This document shows positions 35,315-51,210 of a stretch of 64,000 nt of DNA, piece after piece. The DNA is from Sphingosinicella terrae (GTDB taxonomy: Bacteria; Pseudomonadota; Alphaproteobacteria; Sphingomonadales; Sphingomonadaceae). The translations under genes were made by a program, and so were the position numbers. The DNA lies in contig NZ_QDFY01000001.1 in assembly GCF_003347635.1 (NCBI RefSeq), forward strand, positions 248,001 to 312,000, given 5' to 3'. Numbering within the stretch: position 1 is the stretch's first letter; every line of letters begins with the position of its first letter. Below the pieces are notes generated by a model. It saw only the letters and a program-made list of their open reading frames with translations. It searched no databases and had not been told where the DNA came from.

Positions 35315-35410
35315 CGTCGCCCCTGCGGAGGCAGGGGCCCATGCCGCCTAGTCGTTCGCGCCGCAGCTTTCGGCAGCTCAGCTTGGGCCCCTGCCTTCGC
35401 AGGGGCGACG
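35315..35410. repeat. REP-like inverted repeat (CGTCGCCCCTGC family), copy 2
   Basis: The arms CGTCGCCCCTGCGGAGGC and GCCTTCGCAGGGGCGACG flank a centre unlike copy 1. It lies upstream of the lipoprotein gene and downstream of the 48-aa gene. Confidence 0.7.
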
Positions 35411-35438
35411 GAAGGGGGGTGTTTGCTCGTCGGTGCGG

Positions 35439-35585
35439 TCAGGCGGGGCCGGAGTCGTCGTCCGTCGGTCGAGGTTTGGCGGCACTCTTCGCCGCCTGAT
35501 CGAGCATCCGCCGCACCCGCCGGACGCCGAGCAGGACCGGTGCGATCAGCAGGACCAGCATGACGAGGGTCAGTGCTTCCTTCAT
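35439..35585 (-). CDS. Small 48-aa single-pass membrane protein
   Basis: This short ORF starts ATG 35585 with GAGGAG 10-15 nt upstream. It encodes 48 residues: MKEALTLVMLVLLIAPVLLG as one membrane helix, then a basic stretch (VRRVRRMLDQAAKSAAK), then an acidic tail (PTDDDSG). Positive charges right after the helix predict a periplasmic N-terminus and cytoplasmic tail. It lies just beyond the rpoC terminator hairpin, so read-through or its own promoter must express it. The good ribosome site and membrane-protein composition argue that it is real. Confidence 0.6.
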   Translation of the reverse strand: MKEALTLVMLVLLIAPVLLGVRRVRRMLDQAAKSAAKPRPTDDDSGPA

Positions 35586-35606
35586 CCCTGTCTCTCCTCA
35601 CGAAAA

Positions 35607-35632
35607 CGCCCCGCCGATCGCTCGGCGGGGCG
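35607..35632 (-). terminator. rpoC intrinsic terminator
   Basis: CGCCCCGCCGA and TCGGCGGGGCG form an 11-bp perfect stem with a 4-nt loop, 28 bp after the rpoC stop. Read on the minus strand it is followed by TTTTC, the expected U-run. Confidence 0.85.
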
Positions 35633-35659
35633 CTTCGTGGCTTGCCGTGGCGGGGAGGA

Positions 35660-39946
<4,287 letters not shown>

Positions 39947-39964
39947 CTTTTTCTTCCTCTAGCG

Positions 39965-40080
39965 CCTCTCCCCTTCAGGGGAGAGGAAGAGCCGCGTCAG
40001 CGGCGAAGGAGAGGGGGATGTCGGTGCCGGCGGGCCCGCTTTCCCCTCTCCCCGGCCCTCTCCCCTGAAGGGGAGAGGGA
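39965..40080. repeat. REP-like inverted repeat between rpoB and rpoC
   Basis: CCTCTCCCCTTCAGGGGAGAGG is itself a hairpin, and the far end CCTCTCCCCTGAAGGGGAGAGG repeats it in mirror form. It fills almost the whole rpoB-rpoC spacer and must be transcribed with the operon, so it may modulate mRNA processing between the two genes. Confidence 0.7.
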
Positions 40081-40088
40081 GGAGTTCC

Positions 40089-44246
<4,158 letters not shown>

Positions 44247-44353
44247 GTGGGTTTTCTGCCTTCTGCCCTGTCCCGGCGAGGAGCCGGGATCTGGTTCTGC
44301 CGACATCCCGGACGGACCGGGATGCAAAAATCTCTGCAGCGCTCAAACGCAAA

Positions 44354-44366
44354 AAGCCGCAGGCTT
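44354..44366 (-). promoter_or_regulatory. Leader hairpin with U-run upstream of rpoB
   Basis: On the minus strand AAGCC-TGC-GGCTT is followed by TTTTG and a further T-rich stretch, about 110 nt after the predicted transcription start and 110 nt before the rpoB ATG. It has the form of a weak intrinsic terminator or attenuator. The 5-bp stem makes this tentative. Confidence 0.35.
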
Positions 44367-44476
44367 CCGAACTGGAAAACCGCAGCTTCAGCGTCCTGTG
44401 AAACCCCAACCGATCAATGCGTGGAATGCGCGGCGCGAGGACGCATCCTGTTCCGAAAGGCTGTGGTGAGGAGCGC

Positions 44477-44505
44477 GATATAGGGGCGGGGCAGGGTGAT
44501 GTAAA
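44477..44505 (-). promoter_or_regulatory. Predicted sigma-70-type promoter of rpoBC
   Basis: On the minus strand TTTACA (44500-44505), a 17-bp spacer and TATATC (44477-44482) form a good housekeeping promoter pointing at rpoB. The predicted start is near 44470, giving a leader of about 220 nt. The 44247-44719 gap holds this promoter, the leader and the divergent promoter of the next gene; no other gene is seen in it. Confidence 0.6.
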
Positions 44506-44719
44506 GCCCTCGGGCAAGGCGCGGCGGGCGAACGCCTCACGCCGCCGGCGCGGCCGTGGACCGGTCTGAGTCGCGGCGTTGGCGTTCGCGGCCGTTTGCG
44601 GCGGAGTCCAGCGTTGTCCAGTCCACATTCTTCCATTGGGCGCGCGAATCCGGCGTTTCGGCTCGGACTCGTGCGGCGGACGGAGCCCGGCCTGCCGCCA
44701 AAATCATTCTAGTCCTGTC

Positions 44720-46063
44720 ATGAAACAGTCAAACCGCACCCATCGCACCGCGATCGCCCTGCTCCTGGCCGGCATCGCTCTCCCCCTCAATCCCGCCTCC
44801 GGGCAGGCTCCGGCCGCGTCGCCGCCGCCGCTGGTCGATGCGCCGCCGCCGACCGCGACGGCACCGGCGCCGGCACCGGCACCGGTGAGCCTGGCGCCGC
44901 CGCCGGTCGTTCGGGCGCCCGCGCCGCGGATCGAAGCCGCCCCGGCCGCCGAAGCGCCGGCCGCGACCCAGCCCCGGACCGAGCCGGCCCGGACGCGTGC
45001 CGAGACGGGCACCGCGACCCGCCGGACGAGCGCTCCGGCCCGCGCGGCCCCGGCCGCCGACACGCCCGCTCGGGCTCCGGCGCCCGCTCCGGTGGCCGAG
45101 ACCGCCTTGCCGCCGGCGCCGCCGGCCGCGCTGCCGCCGCCGGTGGATCTCCCGCCGCCGGCCGATCTTCCTGCCGCGACCACCGAAATGCCGGCGGAAG
45201 GAACCGGCGCCTGGCCGTGGCTGCTCGTCGCGCTCGGCGTCGCCGGCCTGGGGCTGTTCGCGTGGATGCTGATGCGCCGCCGTCGCCGTTCCGACGAGAT
45301 GGTCTATGAGGACGAATATCATCCGGTCGAGGAGCCGGCGTCGCCGGCTCGCCCGGACCTCGCTTACTTCACTCCGGCCGCCGCCGCGGCGGCGCTGGCC
45401 ACCCCGGCGATCGCGCAGGAGCCCGAGCCCTATGTCGCGCCGACCGCGGCCGTCGCTCCGGCCGCCGACTCGTCGATGGCGTGGGAAGAGCCGGCCGAGG
45501 CCGTCGCTTCGGCCGACCATGTCGAGATCACCGAGCCCGATGCCGCGGACGTCGAGGCGCTGGCCGCGGACTCGCGGGCGCCGATGGGCCGGCCGTGGCT
45601 CGAATTCCTGATGCGGCCGATCCGCGCCGGCACGACCGGCGACGAGACCCGGGTCGAGTTCGAGCTCACCGTCGGCAATACCGGATCGGTCCCGGCCGAG
45701 GACGTGCGCATCTCGACCTGGATGTTCGCCGCCGGTTCGGCCGCCGAGTCCGAGATGGAGCGGATGCTGATCGAGCCGCCGGCCGACGCCAAGCTTTCGG
45801 AGGTGACGATCGCGGCCGGAGACGGCGCCCGGGTCGAGGCCGCGCTGGCGCTGCCCAAGACCGGCGAGGGCGAAGCGGTGCTGCCGGTGGTGGTCGCCGA
45901 TGCGCGCTACCGGCTGCCCGACGGCAGCGAGGGCCGCACCTCCGCCTCGTTCCAGGTCGGACTCCCCGGCGAAGAGGCGCTGGAGCCGTTCCCGGTCGAC
46001 CGCACCTCGGGCCTGCTCGAGACCGTCGAGGCGCGGCTCCACGGGGATCTGGAGCGGGCCTGA
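44720..46063 (+). CDS. Pro/Ala-rich single-pass membrane protein
   Basis: A 447-aa protein with signal peptide (ends ASGQA), then a long Pro/Ala-rich periplasmic linker (about residues 30-165). One membrane helix, 'WPWLLVALGVAGLGLFAWML', is followed by a basic stop (RRRRR). A cytoplasmic acidic linker and a C-terminal beta-rich domain of about 150 residues come next. That domain ('RVEFELTVGNTGSVPAEDVRIS') resembles CARDB-like Ig folds. The function is unknown. It is divergent from rpoB across a 470-bp gap. Confidence 0.75.
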   Translation: MKQSNRTHRTAIALLLAGIALPLNPASGQAPAASPPPLVDAPPPTATAPAPAPAPVSLAPPPVVRAPAPRIEAAPAAEAPAATQPRTEPARTRAETGTATRRTSAPARAAPAADTPARAPAPAPVAETALPPAPPAALPPPVDLPPPADLPAATTEMPAEGTGAWPWLLVALGVAGLGLFAWMLMRRRRRSDEMVYEDEYHPVEEPASPARPDLAYFTPAAAAAALATPAIAQEPEPYVAPTAAVAPAADSSMAWEEPAEAVASADHVEITEPDAADVEALAADSRAPMGRPWLEFLMRPIRAGTTGDETRVEFELTVGNTGSVPAEDVRISTWMFAAGSAAESEMERMLIEPPADAKLSEVTIAAGDGARVEAALALPKTGEGEAVLPVVVADARYRLPDGSEGRTSASFQVGLPGEEALEPFPVDRTSGLLETVEARLHGDLERA

Positions 46064-46088
46064 GCTGGAATCGCCTCCACCCTTCTTT

Positions 46089-46240
46089 CCCTCCCCCTCG
46101 AGGGGGAGGGCCAGGGTGGGGGTGTTCGGCGTTCGAGAGTATCCCGGAACTCAGAACCCCCTCACCCCGACCAGTTCAGCGGCAGGCCTGTCCCCCGGAC
46201 AGGCCAAAGAGCCGCTGAACTCCCCATGGGGGAGGGGAAG
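46089..46240. repeat. Composite REP-like element
   Basis: Outer CCCTCCCCCTCGAGGGGGAGGG hairpin and distal GGGGGAGGGG enclose a long stem: AGTTCAGCGGC..GCCGCTGAACT with an inner GGCCTGTCC-CCC-GGACAGGCC. The inner TCCCCCGGA core matches the hairpin at 6094-6116. It lies between convergent genes. Confidence 0.65.
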
Positions 46241-46268
46241 GTGAGGGCGGGGATTGCCTCCGATCCCG

Positions 46269-46288
46269 AGTCCCCAGTCCCCAGTCCC
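46269..46288. repeat. Short AGTCCCC heptamer repeat
   Basis: About 2.7 copies of AGTCCCC (GGGGACT on the minus strand) begin right after the stop codon of the minus-strand SnoaL-like gene. The same heptamer recurs at 49804-49831 and 50138-50170. Confidence 0.6.
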
Positions 46289-46289
46289 G

Positions 46290-46724
46290 CTACAGCTCCG
46301 CCGCGGGGGTGAGCTTCATGTGCCACCATTCGCGGAAGGTGGCGACCTGGCCGGCGCCGTCGAAGCGGCAGCGGAAGATGCCGTCGAACTGGATGCGGTC
46401 GCCGCCGGGGTCGGTGAGGAAGGAGGCGGTCCAGTGGCACAGGCCCTCGTCGCCACTGCAGACGAGGCCGTCATAGCCGAAGGCGACGTCGCGCTGGCCC
46501 GCGGTCACCCGCGCCCAATAGGCCCGGATCGCCTCGCGTCCCGCCATCGGCGCGTCCCAGGGCGCCTCCTGATAGGTCGCGTCCTCGCTGAACAGGAGGG
46601 CCGCCGCGTCGGGATCGCGGCCTTCCCAGGCGCTCTTATAGGCGTCGAGCCAGGTCTTGAAGGCGGCCTCGTCCAGCGCCGGCGCGGCCGCCTTTAAAAT
46701 ATTCGTTTTTTTGGGCTCGAGCAT
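46290..46724 (-). CDS. SnoaL/NTF2-like protein
   Basis: A 144-aa cone-fold protein. The typical N-terminal 'FKTWLDAYKSAWEGRDPDAAALLFSEDATYQEAPW' helix-turn and C-terminal sheet ('GDRIQFDGIFRCRFDGAGQVATFREWW') are clear. Such proteins act as small isomerases, hydratases or binding proteins. AGAAGGA precedes ATG 46724. It lies 28 bp after wrbA and is the last gene of the receptor operon. It may act on an intermediate of the IclR-controlled pathway; the substrate is unknown. Confidence 0.8.
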   Translation of the reverse strand: MLEPKKTNILKAAAPALDEAAFKTWLDAYKSAWEGRDPDAAALLFSEDATYQEAPWDAPMAGREAIRAYWARVTAGQRDVAFGYDGLVCSGDEGLCHWTASFLTDPGGDRIQFDGIFRCRFDGAGQVATFREWWHMKLTPAAEL

Positions 46725-46752
46725 GAGATCGATTTCCTTCTCAAAAGGAATA

Positions 46753-47370
46753 TCAGTGACTTGGGCGGCCACGTTCCATCTGCGCGGCAAGCGTCGCGAC
46801 GTGGCGGCCCTGGAAGCGGGCGCCCTCGAGCTCGTTCGCGCTGGGCTGGCGAGAGCCGTCCTGGCCGGCGATGGTGCTGGCGCCATAGGGCGTGCCGCCG
46901 CTGATCTCGTCCATCTGCGAGTTGCCGGGCCAGCTATAGGGCAGGCCGACGATGATCATGCCGTGATGGAGCAGGGTGGTGTGGATCGAGGTGATCGTCA
47001 TCTCCTGGCCGCCATGCTGGCTGGCGGTGGAGGTGAAGGCGCCGCCGAGCTTGCCGACCAGCGCGCCCTTCACCCAGAGCGGCCCGGTCTGGTCGAGAAA
47101 GTTGCGCATCTGGGCGGCCATGTTGCCGAACCGCGTCGGCGCGCCGACGATGATCGCGTCATAATCGCCGAGCTCGTTCGGGTCGGCGAAGGGGGCATCC
47201 TGGGCGAGCTTCAGGCCGGCGCCGCGCGCGACCTCCTCGGGCACCAGCTCGGGCACGCGCTTGACCGCGACCTCGGCGCCCTCGACGCTCGCGGCACCCT
47301 CCGCGACCGCGCGCGCCATCGTCTCGACATGGCCGTAGCTCGAATAATAGAGCACCAGGATACGCGGCAC
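46753..47370 (-). CDS. wrbA: NAD(P)H:quinone oxidoreductase, WrbA type
   Basis: A 205-aa flavodoxin-fold FMN enzyme that reduces quinones by two electrons. The phosphate loop '[16 protein letters not shown]', '[16 protein letters not shown]' and '[13 protein letters not shown]' are WrbA hallmarks, and the length matches the family. It starts 13 bp after the TonB receptor, so it is in an IclR-associated operon. That suggests quinone-type or redox-active intermediates in the pathway rather than a general stress role. Confidence 0.92.
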   Translation of the reverse strand: MPRILVLYYSSYGHVETMARAVAEGAASVEGAEVAVKRVPELVPEEVARGAGLKLAQDAPFADPNELGDYDAIIVGAPTRFGNMAAQMRNFLDQTGPLWVKGALVGKLGGAFTSTASQHGGQEMTITSIHTTLLHHGMIIVGLPYSWPGNSQMDEISGGTPYGASTIAGQDGSRQPSANELEGARFQGRHVATLAAQMERGRPSH

Positions 47371-47383
47371 GCAGACTCTCCCT

Positions 47384-49645
47384 TCAGAAGCGGAACATCA
47401 GCTCCGCACCATAGCGCCTCGGCCGGGCCTTGAACACGAAGCCGCCGGGCGAGAATTCGGCATTGTAGGTCTCGTCGAACAGATTCTCGGCGAAAGCGGT
47501 CAGCGACCAGTTTTCGCCCTCGACGCCCAGCCGGGCGTTGACGAGGTCGACCGGACGGCGGACGGTGCTGTTCGGCACGTCCCACCAGGTCCGGCCGGTG
47601 CGGCGATAGTCGATGCGGGCGAGCAGGCCGAGGCCGCTGGTGCCGAGATCGCCGCGATATTGCGCGCCGAGATTCCAGGTGTAGCGCGAGATGAGCGGCG
47701 CTTCGTTGCCGATCACCGACGGATCGGGGAAGGCCTTGATCTCGCTCCACGTGTAGCCGAGCCCGGCATTGACGTCGAAGCCCTCGGCGATCCGCGCCCG
47801 CGCCTCGAGCTCGAAGCCCTCCAGCCGCACCTCGGGCACGTTGCCGAGATTCTGGGTGGAATTGGCGGCGAGGAAGACGAAGAAATAGCTGTTCTCCGAC
47901 TTGGTCGTGAAGGCGTTGGCGCTCAGCGTCAGCCGCCGGTTCAGCAGCTGGGCGCGGGCGCCGATCTCGAACGTGTCGGCGGTCTCGTCGAGATAGATGT
48001 CCTCGACCCCGACGAAGCCGTTGGCCAAGGCGACGACGCCGACCCCCGTCTGGTTGAAGCCGCCGCTGCGGAAGCCCCGGCTGTAGCCGCCATAGACGGT
48101 GAGGTTCGGCGTCGGCTCCCAGGTCAGAGTGACCTTGGGCTGCCAGTCGTCGAACACGACGCGGCGCACCTCGCCGGTCTGCGCCACCGGCGGGAACCCC
48201 GGAACGTTGGGCAGGAAGGCGGGCGGCGTCAGCGTGGTCTGACGGCGCCGGTCGCGGTCGTAGCGGAGCGACAGGTCGACCTCGAACTGATCGGAGATCT
48301 CGTAGGAGGCGTTGGCGAACACCGCCCAGGCGAAATTGTCCTGGCGGTCGGCGAGGAAGGAGGCCTGCGGGTTCAGCGGATTGGTGCTGGGGGTACGAAA
48401 GACCGGGAAGACGCCGTTGCCGGTATCGACCATGTTTCCGGTCGAGATGTAGCGGTTGGTGTCGATGGCATAGGCGCCGATTATGTAGCGCAGGCGCCGG
48501 TCCTCGGGCGAGGTGAACCGGATTTCCTGGCTGATCGCTTCGACGTCGAGGAACTGGGACTGGGTGAGATCGAAGCCGAGGATCTGGAAGAAGAGCGATT
48601 CCTCGATGGGAAGGAAGTCGAACTGGTCGCCGGTCAGTATCTCCTCGAGCGTGTCGTAGGAGGTGACCGAGGTAAAGGTGCCGAAATCGGTTTCGTAATT
48701 GAGCCGCAGCGAGACGTTGTAGATGTCGCGGTCGTTCTGGCCGGCATTGTTCACGCGGACCGGCAGGCTGGTGTCGTTCACGTCGGCGACGATGTTGAAA
48801 TAGAGGGCCTGGGTGCGCAGCTGGTTCATCGACGCGCGAAGATCGGCGCTGAAGCTGTCGGTGGGGGTCCACAAGAGGGTGGCGCGCAGGCTGAGATCCT
48901 CGACCGGATCGGCATCCTCGCCGAGATAGGTATTACGGATGAAGCCTTCGGTGTCGTACCAGGCGCCGGAGACGCGGAAGCGCAGGGTGTCGGAGATCGG
49001 ACCGCTGACGGTGCCGCGCAGATAATAGCCGAAGCCGTTGTCGACGCCGACCGTGGCCTGGCCCTCGAACGTGTCGCTCGGCTGGCGGGTGCGGATGACG
49101 ATCGCGCCACCGATCGCGTTGCGGCCGTAGAGGCCGCCCTGCGGGCCCTTCAGGACCTCGATCTGCTCGATGTCGAACAGGGTCTGGTTGAACTGCGACG
49201 GGTTCACCTGCTGGACGCCGTCGATGATCACCGCGACCGAAGGCTCGCTGTTGCGCGCCTGGGTGATGCCGCGGATGATGATGAACGAGGTCCCTGCATT
49301 CTGGGTCTCGACCAGCTGGACGTTCGACGTGAGGTTCACGAAGTCGGCCGGCCGCTCGATGCCGGCCGCCTCGATGTTCTCGCTGGTGAAGGCGGTGATC
49401 GCCGCCGGCACGTCCTGGAGCGATTCCGAGCGGCGGCGCGCGGTGACGAGGATGTCGTTCTCGTCGCGGACCTCCAGCGGCGCGGCGGCCGGGTCGGCGG
49501 GGTCCTGCGCACTCTCCCCCTGGGCGGCGGCGGCGGTCGCGCTTTCGGCGGCCCCGGTCTCGGCCCGGGCCGTGCCGGCCGCGGCCAGGGTCGCCAGCAT
49601 CGAGACCCCGATCAGGCGCCGCAGGCGCGTGGAAGCCGTCTTCAT
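47384..49645 (-). CDS. TonB-dependent receptor (IclR-linked)
   Basis: A 753-aa outer-membrane receptor; the signal peptide ends GTARAE. A TonB-box-like '[20 protein letters not shown]' and plug ('[25 protein letters not shown]') precede a barrel ending in a terminal Phe (ELMFRF). The plug/barrel style resembles sphingomonad receptors for small aromatic or other organic compounds rather than siderophores. Start ATG 49645. A paired palindromic operator lies about 105 bp upstream, and a G-rich tandem repeat just beyond that. Confidence 0.93.
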   Translation of the reverse strand: MKTASTRLRRLIGVSMLATLAAAGTARAETGAAESATAAAAQGESAQDPADPAAAPLEVRDENDILVTARRRSESLQDVPAAITAFTSENIEAAGIERPADFVNLTSNVQLVETQNAGTSFIIIRGITQARNSEPSVAVIIDGVQQVNPSQFNQTLFDIEQIEVLKGPQGGLYGRNAIGGAIVIRTRQPSDTFEGQATVGVDNGFGYYLRGTVSGPISDTLRFRVSGAWYDTEGFIRNTYLGEDADPVEDLSLRATLLWTPTDSFSADLRASMNQLRTQALYFNIVADVNDTSLPVRVNNAGQNDRDIYNVSLRLNYETDFGTFTSVTSYDTLEEILTGDQFDFLPIEESLFFQILGFDLTQSQFLDVEAISQEIRFTSPEDRRLRYIIGAYAIDTNRYISTGNMVDTGNGVFPVFRTPSTNPLNPQASFLADRQDNFAWAVFANASYEISDQFEVDLSLRYDRDRRRQTTLTPPAFLPNVPGFPPVAQTGEVRRVVFDDWQPKVTLTWEPTPNLTVYGGYSRGFRSGGFNQTGVGVVALANGFVGVEDIYLDETADTFEIGARAQLLNRRLTLSANAFTTKSENSYFFVFLAANSTQNLGNVPEVRLEGFELEARARIAEGFDVNAGLGYTWSEIKAFPDPSVIGNEAPLISRYTWNLGAQYRGDLGTSGLGLLARIDYRRTGRTWWDVPNSTVRRPVDLVNARLGVEGENWSLTAFAENLFDETYNAEFSPGGFVFKARPRRYGAELMFRF

Positions 49646-49749
49646 GCGCGACCCTCCCCATGTCGGGCATGCCCCCATTGCCGCAGGCGCGCGGGCCGCT
49701 CGTCGGCGGCGGCGGATCATGCCTTCTTATAGGGCAAAGGGGTATGAAC

Positions 49750-49781
49750 TTCGATTATCGAAGTCAAGTTCGCATTCCGAA
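49750..49781. promoter_or_regulatory. Paired IclR-type operator 1 (TTCG-N5-CGAA x2)
   Basis: TTCGATTATCGAA (49750-49762, arms extended to ACTTCGA/TCGAAGT) and TTCGCATTCCGAA (49769-49781) are 19 bp apart start to start. They sit upstream of the TonB receptor. A TATAAG hexamer on the minus strand at 49726-49731 could be the -10, placing site 1 over the -35 region. The same paired arrangement occurs at 52420 and 54714. Confidence 0.75.
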
Positions 49782-49803
49782 AAGTGGGCGAGGCATACGG
49801 TTG

Positions 49804-49922
49804 GGGGACTGGGGACTGGGGACTGGGGACTGGGGAATGGGGAATGGGGAATGGGGAATGGGGAATGGGGAATGGGGAATGGGGAATGGGGAATGGGGAA
49901 TGGGGAATGGGGAATGGGGAAT
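49804..49922 (+). repeat. G-rich heptamer tandem repeat (VNTR), G-quadruplex-prone
   Basis: Four copies of GGGGACT (49804-49831) are followed by thirteen copies of GGGGAAT (49832-49922), perfectly in register. Any four adjacent GGGG runs could form a G-quadruplex. The array begins 22 bp upstream of IclR operator 1. Apparent ORFs through it (GNGEWGM repeats) are just translated repeats. Confidence 0.95.
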
Positions 49923-49933
49923 GGGGAGAGAAA

Positions 49934-50086
49934 GCCCTCCCCCTGATGGGGAGGGTTTGGGTGGGGTGGCGTTTCCGCGTGCGCGGGGATTGCCGATGTG
50001 CGCCTTCTGGGGCGGATCAGACAGAATGGGTGCTCAGTGCCTGTGGGGAGTCCACCCCACCCAACCCTCCCCATCGAGGGGAGGGC
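49934..50086. repeat. REP-like inverted repeat (CCCTCCCC family)
   Basis: GCCCTCCCCCTGATGGGGAG and GGGTTTGGGTGGGG on the left pair with CCCCACCCAACCCTCCCC and ATCGAGGGGAGGGC on the right. It fills the rest of the 49646-50170 gap between the receptor promoter and the iclR 3' end; no gene is seen there. Confidence 0.65.
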
Positions 50087-50137
50087 TTAATAAAGGAAGG
50101 GTTTACGCGAGGGAGGGCGTTCACGCTGCGCATTCAA

Positions 50138-50170
50138 TCCCCAGTCCCCAGCCCCCAGCCCCCAGCGCCC
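50138..50170. repeat. Degenerate CCCCAGT/CCCCAGC heptamer repeat
   Basis: Four to five degenerate heptamers (CCCCAGT, then CCCCCAG) lie immediately downstream of the iclR stop codon, mirroring the position of the 46269-46288 repeat after the SnoaL-like gene. Confidence 0.55.
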
Positions 50171-50980
50171 CTACGGCCGCAGCGAATGGGACAGGAAGGG
50201 CCAGCGCCTGAGGGCGTCCTCGATCTCGCGGGCGGCGCGCTGGAGGAGGGGGACGCGGGTGGCGACGAGGTCCTCGCGGGAGATGCGGGTGGTCGAGGTC
50301 GAGCAGTTGATCGCCGCGGCGACCCGGCGGTCCTTGTCGAAGACGGGCACGGCGACCGAGACGATGCCGTAGTCGAGCTCGTCCTGGGCCGAGGCGAAGC
50401 CGTCGGCGCGGATCTCGCGCAGGCGGTTGCGCAGCACCTTGGCCGAGGTGATCGTATTCTCGGTCAGCCGCGGCAGCTCGGCCGCGTCGAGATAGGCGGC
50501 GAGATCGGTATCGTCCTGGAAGGCGAGCAGCACCTTGCCGAGCGAGGTCGCATAAGCCGGGAAGCGCGTGCCGACGCCGGCGCCCAGGCGGATGCGGCGG
50601 TTGGTCGAGACGTGGGCGATGTAGAGGATGTCGTGGCCGGAGAGCACCGCCATGGACGAGCTGTCGCCGGTCTCGTCGCGCACCGCCTGGAGATGGGGCC
50701 CGGCCACCTCCTCGATGTTCATCGAGGCCAGGAAGGCGGAGCCGAAGACGAGCACCTCGGGCCGGAGCAGGAAGCGGCGGCCGTGCTGAGCGACATAGCC
50801 GAGCTGGACCAGGGTATTGAGGCAGCGGCGGGCGACGGCAGGATTGAGCCCGGTCGCGGCGGCGACCTCGCTCAGCTGCATCTCCGGGCGGCTCTGGTTG
50901 AAGGCGCGCAGCACCGACAGGCCGCGCTCGAGCGTCGAGAGATATTCCGAATCCTGCCGCTGCTTCGGTTCCCGCCCCAT
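50171..50980 (-). CDS. IclR family regulator (PcaR/PcaU/PobR-like)
   Basis: A 269-aa protein with an N-terminal winged helix ('YLSTLERGLSVLRAF', 'LSEVAAATGLNPAVARRCLNTLVQLGYV'). The C-terminal IclR effector domain has 'GDSSSMAVLSGHDILYIAHV', 'RFPAYATSLGKVLLA' and 'DELDYGIVSVAVPVFD'. The pattern is closest to the Pca/Pob subgroup, which senses aromatic or dicarboxylic catabolites, and which binds short inverted repeats. It is the only regulator in the 46-56 kb region and lies between the receptor operon and the CoA-transferase gene, so it is the natural owner of the paired palindromes. Confidence 0.92.
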   Translation of the reverse strand: MGREPKQRQDSEYLSTLERGLSVLRAFNQSRPEMQLSEVAAATGLNPAVARRCLNTLVQLGYVAQHGRRFLLRPEVLVFGSAFLASMNIEEVAGPHLQAVRDETGDSSSMAVLSGHDILYIAHVSTNRRIRLGAGVGTRFPAYATSLGKVLLAFQDDTDLAAYLDAAELPRLTENTITSAKVLRNRLREIRADGFASAQDELDYGIVSVAVPVFDKDRRVAAAINCSTSTTRISREDLVATRVPLLQRAAREIEDALRRWPFLSHSLRP

Positions 50981-51059
50981 TCGATCCGTCTCTCGCTTGT
51001 CGGTGCGCTATAGACGGGCGGCGGGAGGGAGGCCAGCGGGGCCTCGGGGAATGCCTTTT

Positions 51060-51196
51060 CCTCCCCGGCCTTTGCCGGGGAGGGGGGCCACCCGAAGGGT
51101 GGTGGAGGGGGCTCTTCTTCGAAGGATGGCGCGGGTGGAAAGGGGCCCCTCCACCGCGCTTCGCGCGGTCCCCCTCCCCGCGAAATCGCGGGGAGG
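51060..51196. repeat. REP-like double-hairpin element
   Basis: CCTCCCCGGCCTTTGCCGGGGAGG and CCACCCGAAGGGTGG hairpins on the left are mirrored by CCGCGCTTCGCGCGG and CCTCCCCGCGAAATCGCGGGGAGG on the right. This is the same layout as 1977-2127. It lies between the CoA-transferase and iclR genes, probably limiting read-through. Confidence 0.7.
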
Positions 51197-51210
51197 AATT
51201 ACAGGGACTG

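Noticed and set aside
39947-40088. Terminator between rpoB and rpoC
   Set aside because: The hairpins lack a T-run and match the dispersed REP family; rpoC would be left without a visible promoter, so co-transcription is more likely.
44247-44719. tRNA or small RNA gene in the gap upstream of rpoB
   Set aside because: No cloverleaf or T-loop consensus could be found; the region is explained by divergent promoters and the rpoB leader.
49804-49922. Possible CRISPR array
   Set aside because: The units are 7 bp with no spacers and no cas genes nearby; it is a simple tandem repeat.
49660-50211. Open frames encoding GNGEWGM-type peptide repeats
   Set aside because: They are translations of the 7-bp tandem repeat and REP element; no ribosome site or conserved domain is present.
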